Positions 11,537-21,580 of a stretch of 64,000 nt of DNA are shown here, piece by piece (the first letter of the stretch is position 1; the number at the start of each line of letters is the position of its first letter). Below the pieces are notes generated by a model. The model was given only the letters and a program-made list of their open reading frames with translations, had not been told where the DNA came from and did not search any database. The position numbers were made by a program, and so were the translations under genes. The stretch is from the NCBI RefSeq assembly GCF_022539665.2, contig NC_081333.1, positions 11,158,971 through 11,222,970 on the forward strand, read 5' to 3'. Source of the stretch: Daphnia carinata (taxonomy: Eukaryota; Arthropoda; Branchiopoda; Diplostraca; Daphniidae).

Positions 11537-12033
11537 GTTTTCTAACTTTTCTCAGATAAACAACGAATAACAAAGTCTTCAAGATTACGAATGACTACGC
11601 TGGAGCTGTTTCGGGCAGGTGATAGTCTGAGGGCAGTACACAGAACCGGCAATGGAATCATTCAATCAGAGAATGAAGGCAGAAACTTTTCTTGCATGAT
11701 CATTTTTGTCTATGAGCTATAGACACTAGTTAATTACAACCGTACGCCGCAACAAGTTTTTATCATAGTCCCTCCGTCGACTCCGCCTCATTCTGTAAAT
11801 AGCCCATGCCTTTTCGTTCCACATCCTTCCCATCATCGTCCTTCATATTTACGCCCTCCCGTGAACTTGCGGTCATTGTCTTAGTAAGACGGTCACTGGA
11901 TCCCCTTTTTTTTTAAGACCTGTAACTAGCGTGCAACATCTTAACATGCCTGGCACTCTGTATCGTTTTGCCTTTAGCTATTTCTTCCAGAGCTTAAAGA
12001 CAAACTGACAGAAGACTTGAAACATTTGACGAA
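11537..12033. other. Intergenic between genes C and E, no exon seen
   Basis: The minus strand contains no match to the C-terminal module and no AATAAA. Nothing else was recognised. Confidence 0.45.
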
Positions 12034-12546
12034 TTACTTACTTTCTTCTTCCCGTTTAGGCGGTGTGATCATCCGGCGACGTCGACCGCCCGTGACAGTA
12101 GCGTTGAGCAGGAAGAAAAGAAAATAAGAGATGGCCACCAGAACAAAACCGGGCACGAAAGTGTGGAAGTCCAATTTCTCACAACATCCTTCTTGGTAGC
12201 TTCCTGACGAGGAGTAATCGCTACTGCTGTATGATGAAGAGTATCGTTTATAGTCGTTGGTGATCCTAGATTTTAGATGTTCCAGGCCAATCATAAATTC
12301 ATCTCCCATCCGGCTGACGAGATCTATTCCGGGAGGAAATTGGCGTTGAACCGATGGACTGTTAGGTTTGTCATTCCTTTGGATCAACGTTCCGTCGCTA
12401 TACTGATCCGATTGATTAACATGGTCTGATCCATAGAATTGCTTCGGCGCAAACTGTTGATCCACTTGTCCTTCTGTCACCAGCACAACAACAGTCAACA
12501 ACCACCAGAAGAATAAAACACCCCGTCGATGTCTGTTGAAATTCAT
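12034..12546 (-). CDS. Membrane protein of the same cluster, gene E (body exon, Ser/Tyr-rich)
   Basis: 170 codons if read through. It has a signal peptide (GVLFFWWLLTVVVLVTEG), a Gln/Asp/Pro-rich segment, and a Ser/Tyr run (YSSSYSSSDYSSSGSY) in place of the Gly/Tyr tract. GCCEKLDFH, a membrane segment (FVPGFVLVAISYFLFFLL) and an RRRR basic tail follow. It ends GAA A/gtaagtaa: a near-consensus phase-1 donor overlaps the final Lys and stop codons. It is the most diverged member but keeps the CCxK-TM-basic order. No C-terminal exon lies between it and gene C. Confidence 0.68.
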   Translation of the reverse strand: MNFNRHRRGVLFFWWLLTVVVLVTEGQVDQQFAPKQFYGSDHVNQSDQYSDGTLIQRNDKPNSPSVQRQFPPGIDLVSRMGDEFMIGLEHLKSRITNDYKRYSSSYSSSDYSSSGSYQEGCCEKLDFHTFVPGFVLVAISYFLFFLLNATVTGGRRRRMITPPKREEESK

Positions 12547-13857
12547 CTTTCGTTATTTGTCTCTGTGCAGGTTGAAAAAAAAAAATTTGCAAGCTGATGG
12601 AAATAAAATTCGGTCACGACCTCCGATTGCAAAAATACGAAACTGCAACAGAGAGGGGAGCAATCAACTCAAATTGGAAATGAAGAGCATATAATTCAGT
12701 TCACAGTGGCTCGTTCGGGGACAGACTGGCAGGTTTCTCCTACATTTCAATGTTGGGCTGCACAGGTAACATGCTCTGCCCAGTAATTTCTCAGCAAGCT
12801 AGTTATCTAGTCTGCTTTTTCAAGTCAAAGATTTATTCTTCAAAAATCGCCAGTAGGCAGGAGATGTGGCAACGTCTTCCCTCATGTCTCGTTTCGTATT
12901 CCCTTCAAAAAAAAAGAAAAACGAAGGTTATGTCAGTGTCTAGCACTAGGGAAGATTGTTTCATTATCTCGGCCACAAAAACCAACGTTGAACCGATTTA
13001 CTAACCTGAAGCGTTTATTGCGTAGACATATAACGGAACAACGGATTAGTTTGAACATGGATGAGTGTTGATTAACTGTTCTTTGGCAGCAGGAACTACA
13101 CGAGACAAACGTAATGATATTTTATAAACGTTCGAAAATTGTGTATCGCCCAAATCTAAACTACATATTCAACTGTTAATCAATCAAACTAATAAGTAGC
13201 TTTCTTCTTCATTTGTTACGTTTGGATACTATCTGTTCCAAATGACTGGAATAACAACCAAAAAAAATACCACAATAAATGTAGTCTCTATTTTGTAAGA
13301 TTTTAAAAGATACCTACTGGACATTTTGCATATTGCCTTACGGTGGTTAATGTTTAAAGAAATCCAGTAAATTCATTTTCTCCATTATCAGTTTTCTTGG
13401 TGTTTGCTTTAGGTTCTACATGTATGAACTTGATACCTGTGGTAATTCGTTTGCAAAGAAGCACATTGAGCTGAAAATGTAAGGATTACATCCTTAGATG
13501 ATGAGTTTCATAATCCCAGTCTGATCATTTACATACAAAGTATAGCTTTATATATTCCACGATGTTTTTACCGAATTTTCGTCTGTATTTAATTTTCAGA
13601 TTTTCGACAGAAACATTGACACCAACGAATTCCCACCCGATGTCGTTAACTAACCGTAGCCAATCCCACATGATGAAGAAAGAATCACTGTTGAAGGTAT
13701 AAATAAATCATAGCACACAGATTTTGTTTTATAATCGGATTGAGGTCTAACGTACGTAAATCATCATTAATTAGCCGAATTCATCAAGGTGATTTGTAAT
13801 TGTAGAATCATGAATCCTTCTGTTATGTTTAACGGATAGATATGTATGACTTCAAGC
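12547..13857. other. Intergenic between gene E and gene D
   Basis: Contains AATTCAGTTCAC at 12693-12704 (gene E promoter side) and a minus-strand AATAAA near 13015. The remainder is AT-rich with no supported ORF. Confidence 0.45.
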
Positions 13858-15408
13858 CTAATTAATGCGCGAACAGCTACTGAAGATTGCAGTGCAGTTT
13901 TCTCCATAGCGGCCCATTAACGAGGCATCAAGTAACTAAGGAAGCCGCCTTGATGTCGATGATGGAGCATGTAGCTGAGCGGCCAACTAGACAGCGAGAC
14001 GGCCATCCCGGTTGTGCCTGGGGAATCGAGAGCTAGTCGATTCATGCGACAGAGCGCTTGGAGTGTGCAAGCATCGCCGGAGTCGTTTTCGTCAGCATTC
14101 CAGAGTTCGTCTACCATTGAAATCCATGTGGGAGCATCCATCAATTCTGAAAAAAAAAATTCCAACAAGAAACATGACAACAACCAAAAAAAAAAGAAAC
14201 TAAGGTAACTTGCCTCATAATAATATTATCTTCGATATATGTAACAGTAATTGCTAATGGCTTCGTACATAGTTGATGCCAAAAAAAGAAAAACTGGTCG
14301 TTGAACTACGCCTGAAACTTCTGTCCGTATAATTTACCCAAACATTCTCTATAGTAATTGGCCCAAGGCGAGCAAGTATAGAACGAGCATTTAACCCTTC
14401 AGGACAGTGTTCCCGGCGTTGTTTGATTAGCTTGAATGTTTTTAGAATTTTATATTCTTTGATTGAACTCTGGCTCTTCTATTTACTATAGCAATTTCTT
14501 ATAATAAGCAGCCGTTGGGATCAGACTCCCGCTCGCATGACATCAGTCTATGCCTTTCTACTACGTATGCTATTTACATAGGAAAGTTTTGCCGCGTAAA
14601 AATTTGATGTCAGCACAACAGGTACGTATCAAAAGTCGATGATAATTTGCTATACTATTATCAGTTTTTCTCGACAATAAATTTATCATAAATGTTTTCA
14701 GTTGACAATGATGATTAACAACATACCTCTATCAGGCTGATCTTCATCCACGTAGAGATGATCGTCATCAAGACTGTTTGGATTTCTTCCTTCATCCGTT
14801 TCCATCGCGACTCTCCGCCGTCTCCGGGCCGCTACTGTCGTCGTTGCAATAGCGATCAAATAAAGCAGTAAAAGCGACAAAGCTAACAACGCCAATATAG
14901 GCAAGAGGTCATCCTTTTTGTCGCAACAACCGTAACTACTTCCACCGCCATAACTACTCCCGCCGTAACTGCTCCCACCACCGTAACCAGAGGACGAAGA
15001 ATAGCCACCGCCGTAACCACTTCGATCGGCTTGCATCTCTTCTGGATATTTGTTGTACTGATTGTACATTGGAGGACGCCTGCCAGCACCCCGTTTTCTG
15101 CTCTGACCGAACACTTCTCTGGCCACCCGCTTATTCAGTCTTGATGTGGAGATCTCAAAATTTTTCTTCTGGAAGATACCCATCAAAGGTGTTACGTAGA
15201 GCAGCATCCGTTTCAATTCGAGCTCCGATTCAAGTTCATCTTCCACTTCTTCAGCTGCGTTGTTGTCTAGTAATTTATTGTAGGAAAAAGAGGCCATATT
15301 GCCCTCAGTTGCGGCAGTCTGTCCGTCCATCGAGTGGTCGGCTGCGTGACCGGCAATAAAAATCAACAGTAGACTACACACAGTTTGTGTGCCAATGAAC
15401 TTGATCAT
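13858..15408 (-). CDS. Gly/Tyr-rich membrane protein, gene D (with C-terminal module; frameshifted near its end)
   Basis: Exon 1, 15408-14727: signal peptide (CSLLLIFIAGHA), ELELKRMLLYVTPLMGIF block, Arg-rich region, GYGGGSSYGG tract, GCCDKKDDLL, a membrane segment and a basic RRRRR tail. It ends in a phase-1 donor (AGAG/gtatgt). Exon 2 begins at 14146 (ttttcag acceptor) and encodes the module DAPTWISMVDELW, ALCRMNRLA, LSYMLHHRHQGGF. Read directly it stops at 13917. Compared with gene A, one base is missing near 13935. In the shifted frame the conserved LMGRYGENCTAIFSSC continues to a stop at 13858. A TATATA lies about 40 bp upstream of the start. The intron that gene A has inside this module is absent here. 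Confidence 0.75.
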
Positions 15409-18303
15409 TTTGTTTACCTTCCGAGTTAACTAGAATATGCAAGCGGTATATAGTAGGGTATCAAATTTTTGAAAAAAAACTATGAACTTCTTGTATAATA
15501 CCGGCTTTTCTGGTAGTTTTAGAAGCAGGAATGGAGATGGGCAGACTGCATTTGCCACTGGATGAAAATTAACTGACTGAAGCTGCGTATCTGTGAATGG
15601 TAACTACGAAATATTCATGAATGCAGTTGCTGGCGTTCACTTTTTTTCTTCTCATTTTCTTGACCTTTTTCTTCTTAGTGCTTCACTTCCATAGAAGTAC
15701 AGTGTTAACGTTAGACTGGACATCCTCCCGGAAGCTCCTCCTCTCGCTGCGACCCAGCAGGCAAAAGACTCTAGAAATCAATTGTTGTTTCTTGCGTGCA
15801 GCATATAAATGTAACGGTACAAGATGTTGGTTCAACTTCTTTAGTTAATCCGCACATGATCCCACGAAGAGACGGTAATTTTATTGTAGGTATTCATACA
15901 AGTCCCCACATGAATCTTAAAATCTCCTACAATTTTGTCCAATTTTGTCCTCTAGGTAAGCAGTAGACCCTGCGGAGCTAGTATTATACATGCAAAAAAT
16001 TAATCTATGGATTTCCTTGACTGCCCTCCGATCGTTACAGATACGTATTATAAAATAGCAGACTACATTAACGATTTATTGGCCATGCCCAGGTGGAAGG
16101 ACATCGCTATCGATATGTACCGTCAGCGACGTAAAGAATAGTGCTACTAGAAAATAGACGTCAGAAAATGCATCTTTACAAATAAAGTGACAGCATTACA
16201 TCAAGCGTAGATTACGGCGGAATCAATGAGACGTGACGCAAGTGCATTTATTGCACGGCAATAAATCACGGGAGAGCAGCACCTGTTGGCTTTGCCAGTT
16301 GCTACACTATCGACTAGTTGAGCGGAAAAAATTCGGAGCCGACAGGTCTTGGGCTTGTCAACCATGATGCTTCGGCAAAATTATACTGCCTCTCACATTC
16401 GTCAAGAAAAACAAAATAAAATATAGGCAAGTATAACGAACTTCAGATTCACGTTACGAAAATGTCGTTACCAGTTTATTTTATACCTTCCATAGACTAC
16501 TTTAGCACGCAATTATCGTGTCTTACAGAAGTTTGCACGATATTCATTTGGATCAACATGGCGACAGTCAAGAATCATCACCTACCACGAAAGTTGGGAG
16601 GATAGTTTCCAAGATCGTTTTTACTTGAAATATGATTCAACATTGCGTGACGACCAGAAGGCGTCACGAGCGTTCGAGGTAATCGTATCCTTGTTTCTTT
16701 TTGTTTTGGATATTTGTTACTTAAATATTTTATCATTTCGTTTATCAAAGGATAGTTAAAGAGCAACAGGCTTTTCGGGAGATTATCACGTTACAAATTT
16801 CGAAAACAGTTGTCGACAGAAAAAGCGATTTGGCGCCAAAAGAGCTAATTTAAATGCAATTGCAGAAAGGCTTGACCCACTGTTAGAGCGTTCCATGTAT
16901 CTGCGTCCGTTGATCGCCAATTTTTTGCAAACTCTTATCGATTTAAAATGCGACATTACAGCGATGAGCGAGGAAAACCACTCATGAGAAAGCATCTTAC
17001 AAGAATTCGTCACCCCTAAAGAAATTGAGTTGCATTGCTTAGCATGAACATGCAGTGAAAACAAACTGGAGGAGACGCAATGGCTAGCCATTGTGAGCTT
17101 CAGGGAATTTCAAAACGCCCCGTGAGAAACGGGCAGTCGACTTTGCCCATATAACGCAGGTAATGCCTACATTATCAAAGTAAATCATGCTTTTTAAAAT
17201 TTGAACCTCTCTATGCCCGATGAAGTAACCTTGGAAAACCGTTACCTTTCATGTTTTTCTCGACACAGCATATCAGCAGTCCCAAAAGGCGACGACAGAA
17301 ATTAGGCATAATCGGTGCACGGATTATAACGTTACAAAAAAACGTTGTCCGGAGAAAATTGTGTTTTGCCGAAGCTGTAGGTTATCACGTCATGCACTAA
17401 TTTGCCATCACTTTATTCCCGTTGTCGATGCAGACTACGGTGGAATGACGGCTTGAAACTTTCGATTAGAAAGACTTTTCATCTGCCTATGGGAGTCACG
17501 CTCCTGACCTGTCTATTCACATCGAACTCAGTGGCATCATTCTCATCATCAGACTCCCATCAATCTTGTTACCAGAGGTTGTTGTCCTTTTCGTGCGGCT
17601 GCACCATATCCGTAAGTAGAGAACTAGCTATCATATTTATTGTGACGCGTGAAAAAAAAACGAAATCTTTTTGCAGTGCTAACAGATCTAGAAGAAACAT
17701 CTACACACTTCATCTCTGTCAGCGTAATTTATTTTTTCGTGAGCCTATACTCGGAATCAACATGAGATGGCATTTTTCTGCTTCATCGCCGAACTATTAT
17801 GTCAAAGACCATTCGCAAATTACATGGAAACTATATCGAAGTGTAAGTGTTGATTTTCAACATCTTTTTCCGCCCGCCAATATAAAAAAACGCTGTCAGT
17901 GAAGCAGGTAAGCTAATACTCTTGTAATGAATTTTAACTGATGGGTATTTTTAATAATGTGATTTGCAGTATTATTCACAGCAATTGGAACTTCCAGTAT
18001 CGAAGGAAGCGAAGAGCGCCTCGTATCTGAACAAATAATAATTCCACAAACTCATCCCGAAATCAGCAAGTTGAAGTTTTCAAATACGTCAGATCCCTTG
18101 TAAACTATTAATCTTTTGTTTCAAACTCATCTTGTACGATCCCGTCCATGCGACGGAAAAATTTCAGTCCAGTCTCTAACGCTTTTAAGTAAAGGAACAC
18201 AACATTGCAAAACACGTGGAAGTAAAATGTATCGTTCTGTAACAGTTATCAACACAGTTCATGTACAGAATAGTAAACACATAATCTGGACAAGTCAGGC
18301 ACA
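15409..18303. other. Long intergenic stretch, nothing recognised
   Basis: Contains the gene D promoter side (TATATA near 15445) and otherwise AT-rich sequence with scattered small ORFs, the longest 17402-17902 plus, which has no domain, no codon bias and no neighbouring exons. No tRNA, snRNA or transposon protein was seen. Confidence 0.4.
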
Positions 18304-19225
18304 TCATAAGGCATCAGAGACATTCAGTGAAGCGACCGTCTCATCGTGAGTAGCAGCTTTCGTCGACTTGTGTAGATTCAATTCCAAATAAAGAAAATAA
18401 AGAAGAGGGCAGGCTAAAAGCACCAAGAGCGCCATTCCGAGTATGTGAGTCCAGGAAAGGCCACAATCGTCACCTTGGCAGTCAGTTCGGTTTAGGCGAA
18501 CAGTCCGCCGCAGGCGTTCAGCATCAGGGATAAACGTAGAAGTTGCAGGATCGTTACTGTCAATGTCATATACTCTTGCTTTTTCTTTCAACCGTTGAAG
18601 ATCTTGGTCCACTTGCTTCAAGAATTCTAGAGAATTGGAAGGTTTGAAATCCCCAGATTTGGTATCTCCGCATGGCAGAAGGCTTGCTTTATCACTGGGA
18701 AGCCTTTCTGTCAATGAAGAGTGCTGGCGTACAGGAATTTTTAAAGTTCTTCGAGCAAAGAATTCAGCTTCCTTCTGAATGTTGTTTGCAACCTTCAGTT
18801 CAAAAACCTAAGTAAATTTTTTTTAATAAAATGGAAATACCAATAATTTTTTAAGTGATTAAAGTAGCACTGTCATACTGTGCACCGATAGTGAAGGGCT
18901 AACCCTTGCAAAGTCTCCTTTGGTTTGATTAGATGTTCTCTATATTCTCGTTGAATATCAGAAGGACTGGAAAGAGATAAATGGGAAGCTGAACCAGGCC
19001 ATCGTTCTTTTCTTTGGTCAATATTAGTTAGTCTTCGTAACTTGGTACTCGGCAGGGAATCATTATCATCATCAGTACTACAATAGACAATAAAATTATA
19101 AGGGTAAGGCTGTTTAATGCATGTTATATTCGAGGTAGTAGATGGTAAAACCTTGAATCTTTTCGACTGGCCGCTTTTTCTTCATAGCTTATCAACCGGG
19201 AGTATCCGTAGGATCGGTTTGTCAT
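18304..19225 (-). CDS. LYSMD3: LysM-domain, C-terminally anchored membrane protein (LYSMD3/4-like)
   Basis: Three exons: 19225-19152, 19077-18879 and 18807-18304 (777 nt, 258 aa). The LysM domain spans exons 2-3 (HLIKPKETLQGLALHYRCT, then VFELKVANNIQKEAEFFARRTLKIPV). The segment FLKQVDQDLQRLKEKARVYD is typical of the LYSMD3/4 family. A membrane anchor (ILGMALLVLLACPLLYFLYLEL) lies about 30 residues from the end. The vertebrate proteins are Golgi/secretory-pathway proteins with LysM on the cytosolic or luminal side; exact activity is unknown. The start is the ATG before TNRSYGYSR. It is divergent to KRTCAP2. LYSMD3 versus LYSMD4 cannot be decided from sequence alone. Confidence 0.85.
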
Positions 19226-19648
19226 GTTCTAAAATGATTTCCATACAGGTATATTTACAAAATTTGGTCAGGAACAGTCACATTCACTGTAATTCTTTAG
19301 ACGTTCCTTTTATCAAACGATAGCGTAAACTTATTCCATGTTGGCAAAAAAGAAAAATTCAATGTCAAACTTAGCTATCGATATATTTTTGGTCGATAGT
19401 TTTTCGGAACTTTCAAAATAGAATGTAAACTTTAATATTCAGAATAGTGATTTATGCCAGATTACACGAAAGAAGATCTTCCGTGTAAGTTCAAAGAATT
19501 TTCCCTGAAGAAGCTAAGTTTACTTTATGAACAGTTACGTTTGACAATCGACTGGCTCCGCCCATTTAGTGAGCTGTCATTCGGTTTGCGTGCAACACGG
19601 TTCTCTACATCAAAACTGCAATATACGAAACGAAGAAGAAAAATAAAC
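19226..19648. promoter_or_regulatory. Bidirectional promoter of LYSMD-like and KRTCAP2, with a DRE-like motif
   Basis: The start codons are about 420 bp apart and divergent. TATCGATA occurs at 19376-19383, matching the Drosophila DNA replication-related element (DREF site) common in housekeeping promoters; CGATAG follows near 19393. Function is inferred from the motif and position. Confidence 0.45.
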
Positions 19649-20227
19649 ATGGGTAAACGAAAAAAGTACGCTGTTCTTTTGAGGTCTTCATTAATTATTT
19701 GTCTTTTTCAGCAATTTCTAGCAATCAGTCTTTTATTTTGGCATCTGTGTTATCATTTTTGGTATTTTCTGGGATGCAAATGTATAAACACTTGCTGGTG
19801 TCATCTCAGCCCCTAACACTTTTCGGCGGATTTCTTGGATCAGTTCTTTTTTCCCTCATTTTGACTGTAAGCCAATAGCTTAGATTTATGCAGTGTGCAC
19901 AAATGTCATTATCATTATTATAGGCTGTGGGGAACCTGGAATCTACGCTTTTTGGAAAAAGCTTCCAGATGAAACTATTTCCTGAGGTTGTCATTTGCTT
20001 GGCAATTGCCTTGACAGCTTCAGGAATGGTTCACAGGATCTGTACAACTGTTTGGTAAAACCTCAATTAGTTTGGGATTTGAGTTGGTACTTTCATGAGC
20101 CTTTTTTAAAATTCACTTTAGCTTGGTGCTATCATTAGTCCACTTGTACCACATAAACTTGCTGTCTCAGAAAATCTATGGACAAAGTGCAGTTGTTCAA
20201 ACCTTTGCTACAAAGAAAAGGAAGTAG
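19649..20227 (+). CDS. KRTCAP2: Keratinocyte-associated protein 2, oligosaccharyltransferase subunit
   Basis: Small multi-pass subunit of the STT3A-type OST complex in the ER membrane, which links OST to the Sec61 translocon. Four exons: 19649-19652 (ATG plus one base), 19712-19866, 19924-20054 and 20122-20227 (396 nt, 131 aa; human about 136). Hydrophobic segments: FILASVLSFLVFSGMQMY, LFGGFLGSVLFSLILT, VVICLAIALTASGMVHRICTT and VCLVLSLVHLYHINLL. The family landmark NLESTLFGKSFQMKLFPE is present. The tail KKRK is a typical ER-retrieval-like end. The start codon is split from the rest after four bases, which supports the short first coding exon. The stop is only 56 bp from the TYW3 stop on the other strand. 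Confidence 0.93.
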
Positions 20228-20283
20228 GATTGTACAGTCATTGAATACATTTCTAAACCCTTTGTATATTATTTCAATCCATT

Positions 20284-21094
20284 TCAAATTTGTTGCATAA
20301 GATTTTGCTGAAACCTAGAAATCCTTTTGAAGTTTTCTTCCATTAGTATGTTTGCTTTTGTAACAACATGGTCAACATACTGCAAAATTAAAATTTTTTT
20401 TTTTACTTTATTCTATTATTCACAAAGTGGAATTTGAAGATCACCTCAGAAGTAACTAGCAATTTGCCATTAGCTGATAAAGGAGCTTCAATGCCATGGG
20501 TTGAACGGATTGCTACAATAATTTTTGGCCATTCTTGATGTGAATTTTTCCGTGATTTGAGAGATATGCCAGAATTTCTGAATCCTGCTTGTACTCCACA
20601 GCTTAGCTTTTTCAGAAATGCATTTAAGATAAATGAAATGTTAGAGATGAAATCCTGATGTGGAAATACCATAAGCTGTGCATCATCTAGGGTTCTACAT
20701 TGGACATGTAGTACAAAGGCCTCAAATTTGAAACTAAGATCTCCAATCGAAGGGTCAAGTTTTGAATATATTTCTTCACATGAACACTTACTATGTGATA
20801 CATAAACCCATTTGCAACCTTCTTTTTGCACAGACAGCTCCTAACATTAAACCAGAAATATTAGGAAAAACCAAGTTGCAACTTGAAGAAGAGGAAATGG
20901 CTGTGCTTTACTTCTTCTACAGTCTCCGCTAACACAACAATTCGTCCAGAGCAGGAGCTGGTTGTGAAGTATCTTTCTGACGAATTTATGCAATCAACTA
21001 GCTCTCTGATTGGTTCGTCAACAGAGCCTTTTCGACTTAAATCTTGTCCTGCAAAAGCAGCCTGTTTTTGATTTGCGAACATTTTCACGGACAT
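20284..21094 (-). CDS. TYW3: tRNA wybutosine-synthesizing protein 3
   Basis: Methyltransferase acting in wybutosine synthesis at position 37 of tRNA-Phe. Three exons: 21094-20912, 20840-20445 and 20379-20284 (675 nt, 224 aa; human 259). Motifs: DLSRKGSVDEPI, YFTTSSCSGRIVVL, GCKWVYVSHS, FEAFVLHVQCRTLDDAQ, AGFRNSGIS and AIRSTHGIEAPLS, all diagnostic for the TYW3/Taw3 family. The donor after exon 1 is chosen as GAAGAA/gtaaag; GAGACT/gtagaa is a weaker alternative. Convergent with KRTCAP2. A small ORF on the same strand ends 52 nt upstream of the start. Confidence 0.95.
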
Positions 21095-21146
21095 TTTGAC
21101 TAATAAGTTGGTTCGTAACTGTAGTTGCTTGGAACACTACTGCTGC

Positions 21147-21421
21147 TCATACCAAAACCTTACGTCGCTAAAAATGATATTACAACATTTTAATTCAAAA
21201 TTAATTAATTCATTTAAGCATAGGATATTTTTCACATCTCCAATGTAACTCACTGGCATGTAGTTTTCTTTACTTTTCCTCTTAAATACGCAAGGCGTTC
21301 GAAGACGATTCAAACACAAGATATCGATATCCAACTCCTCCGGCTCTCTACGGGTTCCAATCCCGCTCGTTGGCATAGAAATAGAATTTTTTTTTGATTT
21401 TGGGGAAGGCCAAGCAGACAT
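21147..21421 (-). CDS. Candidate small basic protein directly upstream of TYW3
   Basis: Two exons, 21421-21254 and 21167-21147, joined by a strong donor (CCA/gtgagt) and a tttttag acceptor, encode 62 residues ending RRKVLV. The composition is basic and Ser/Thr-rich at the N-terminus with a compact EELDIDILCLNRLRTPCVFKRKS segment. It sits in the bidirectional promoter interval with PIAS, its stop is 52 nt before the TYW3 ATG, and no promoter-sized gap separates them. It may be a real small gene, a dicistronic partner of TYW3, or a long upstream ORF. I do not recognise the protein. Confidence 0.45.
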
Positions 21422-21580
21422 TTCTTTCTATAAGAATATATATAGTACCGGACGGGTTGTGCGTGTGTGTTAAGTGTTCAGTCAGTAAAGTGTTTTGAAA
21501 CTTATTAGTTGTCGGAAAATGATATAAGATTTTGAAGTTTTTTTTAGCATGTAACAGAGATTAACAATTTTAGCATCAAA
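21422..21580. promoter_or_regulatory. Compact bidirectional promoter (TYW3 transcript / PIAS)
   Basis: Only about 160 bp separate the divergent start codons of the small ORF and PIAS. It holds a short GT-rich tract (gtgcgtgtgtgt) near 21457. No TATA box is obvious. Confidence 0.4.

Noticed and set aside
8947-12033. Missing C-terminal exons of genes B, C and E
   Set aside because: Searched each gap on the minus strand for LCRMNRLA, PTW and ELW coding patterns and found none, so no exon was annotated.
17402-17902. 166-codon plus-strand ORF in the gap between gene D and the LYSMD-like gene
   Set aside because: No domain, no convincing start context, composition like random AT-rich sequence.
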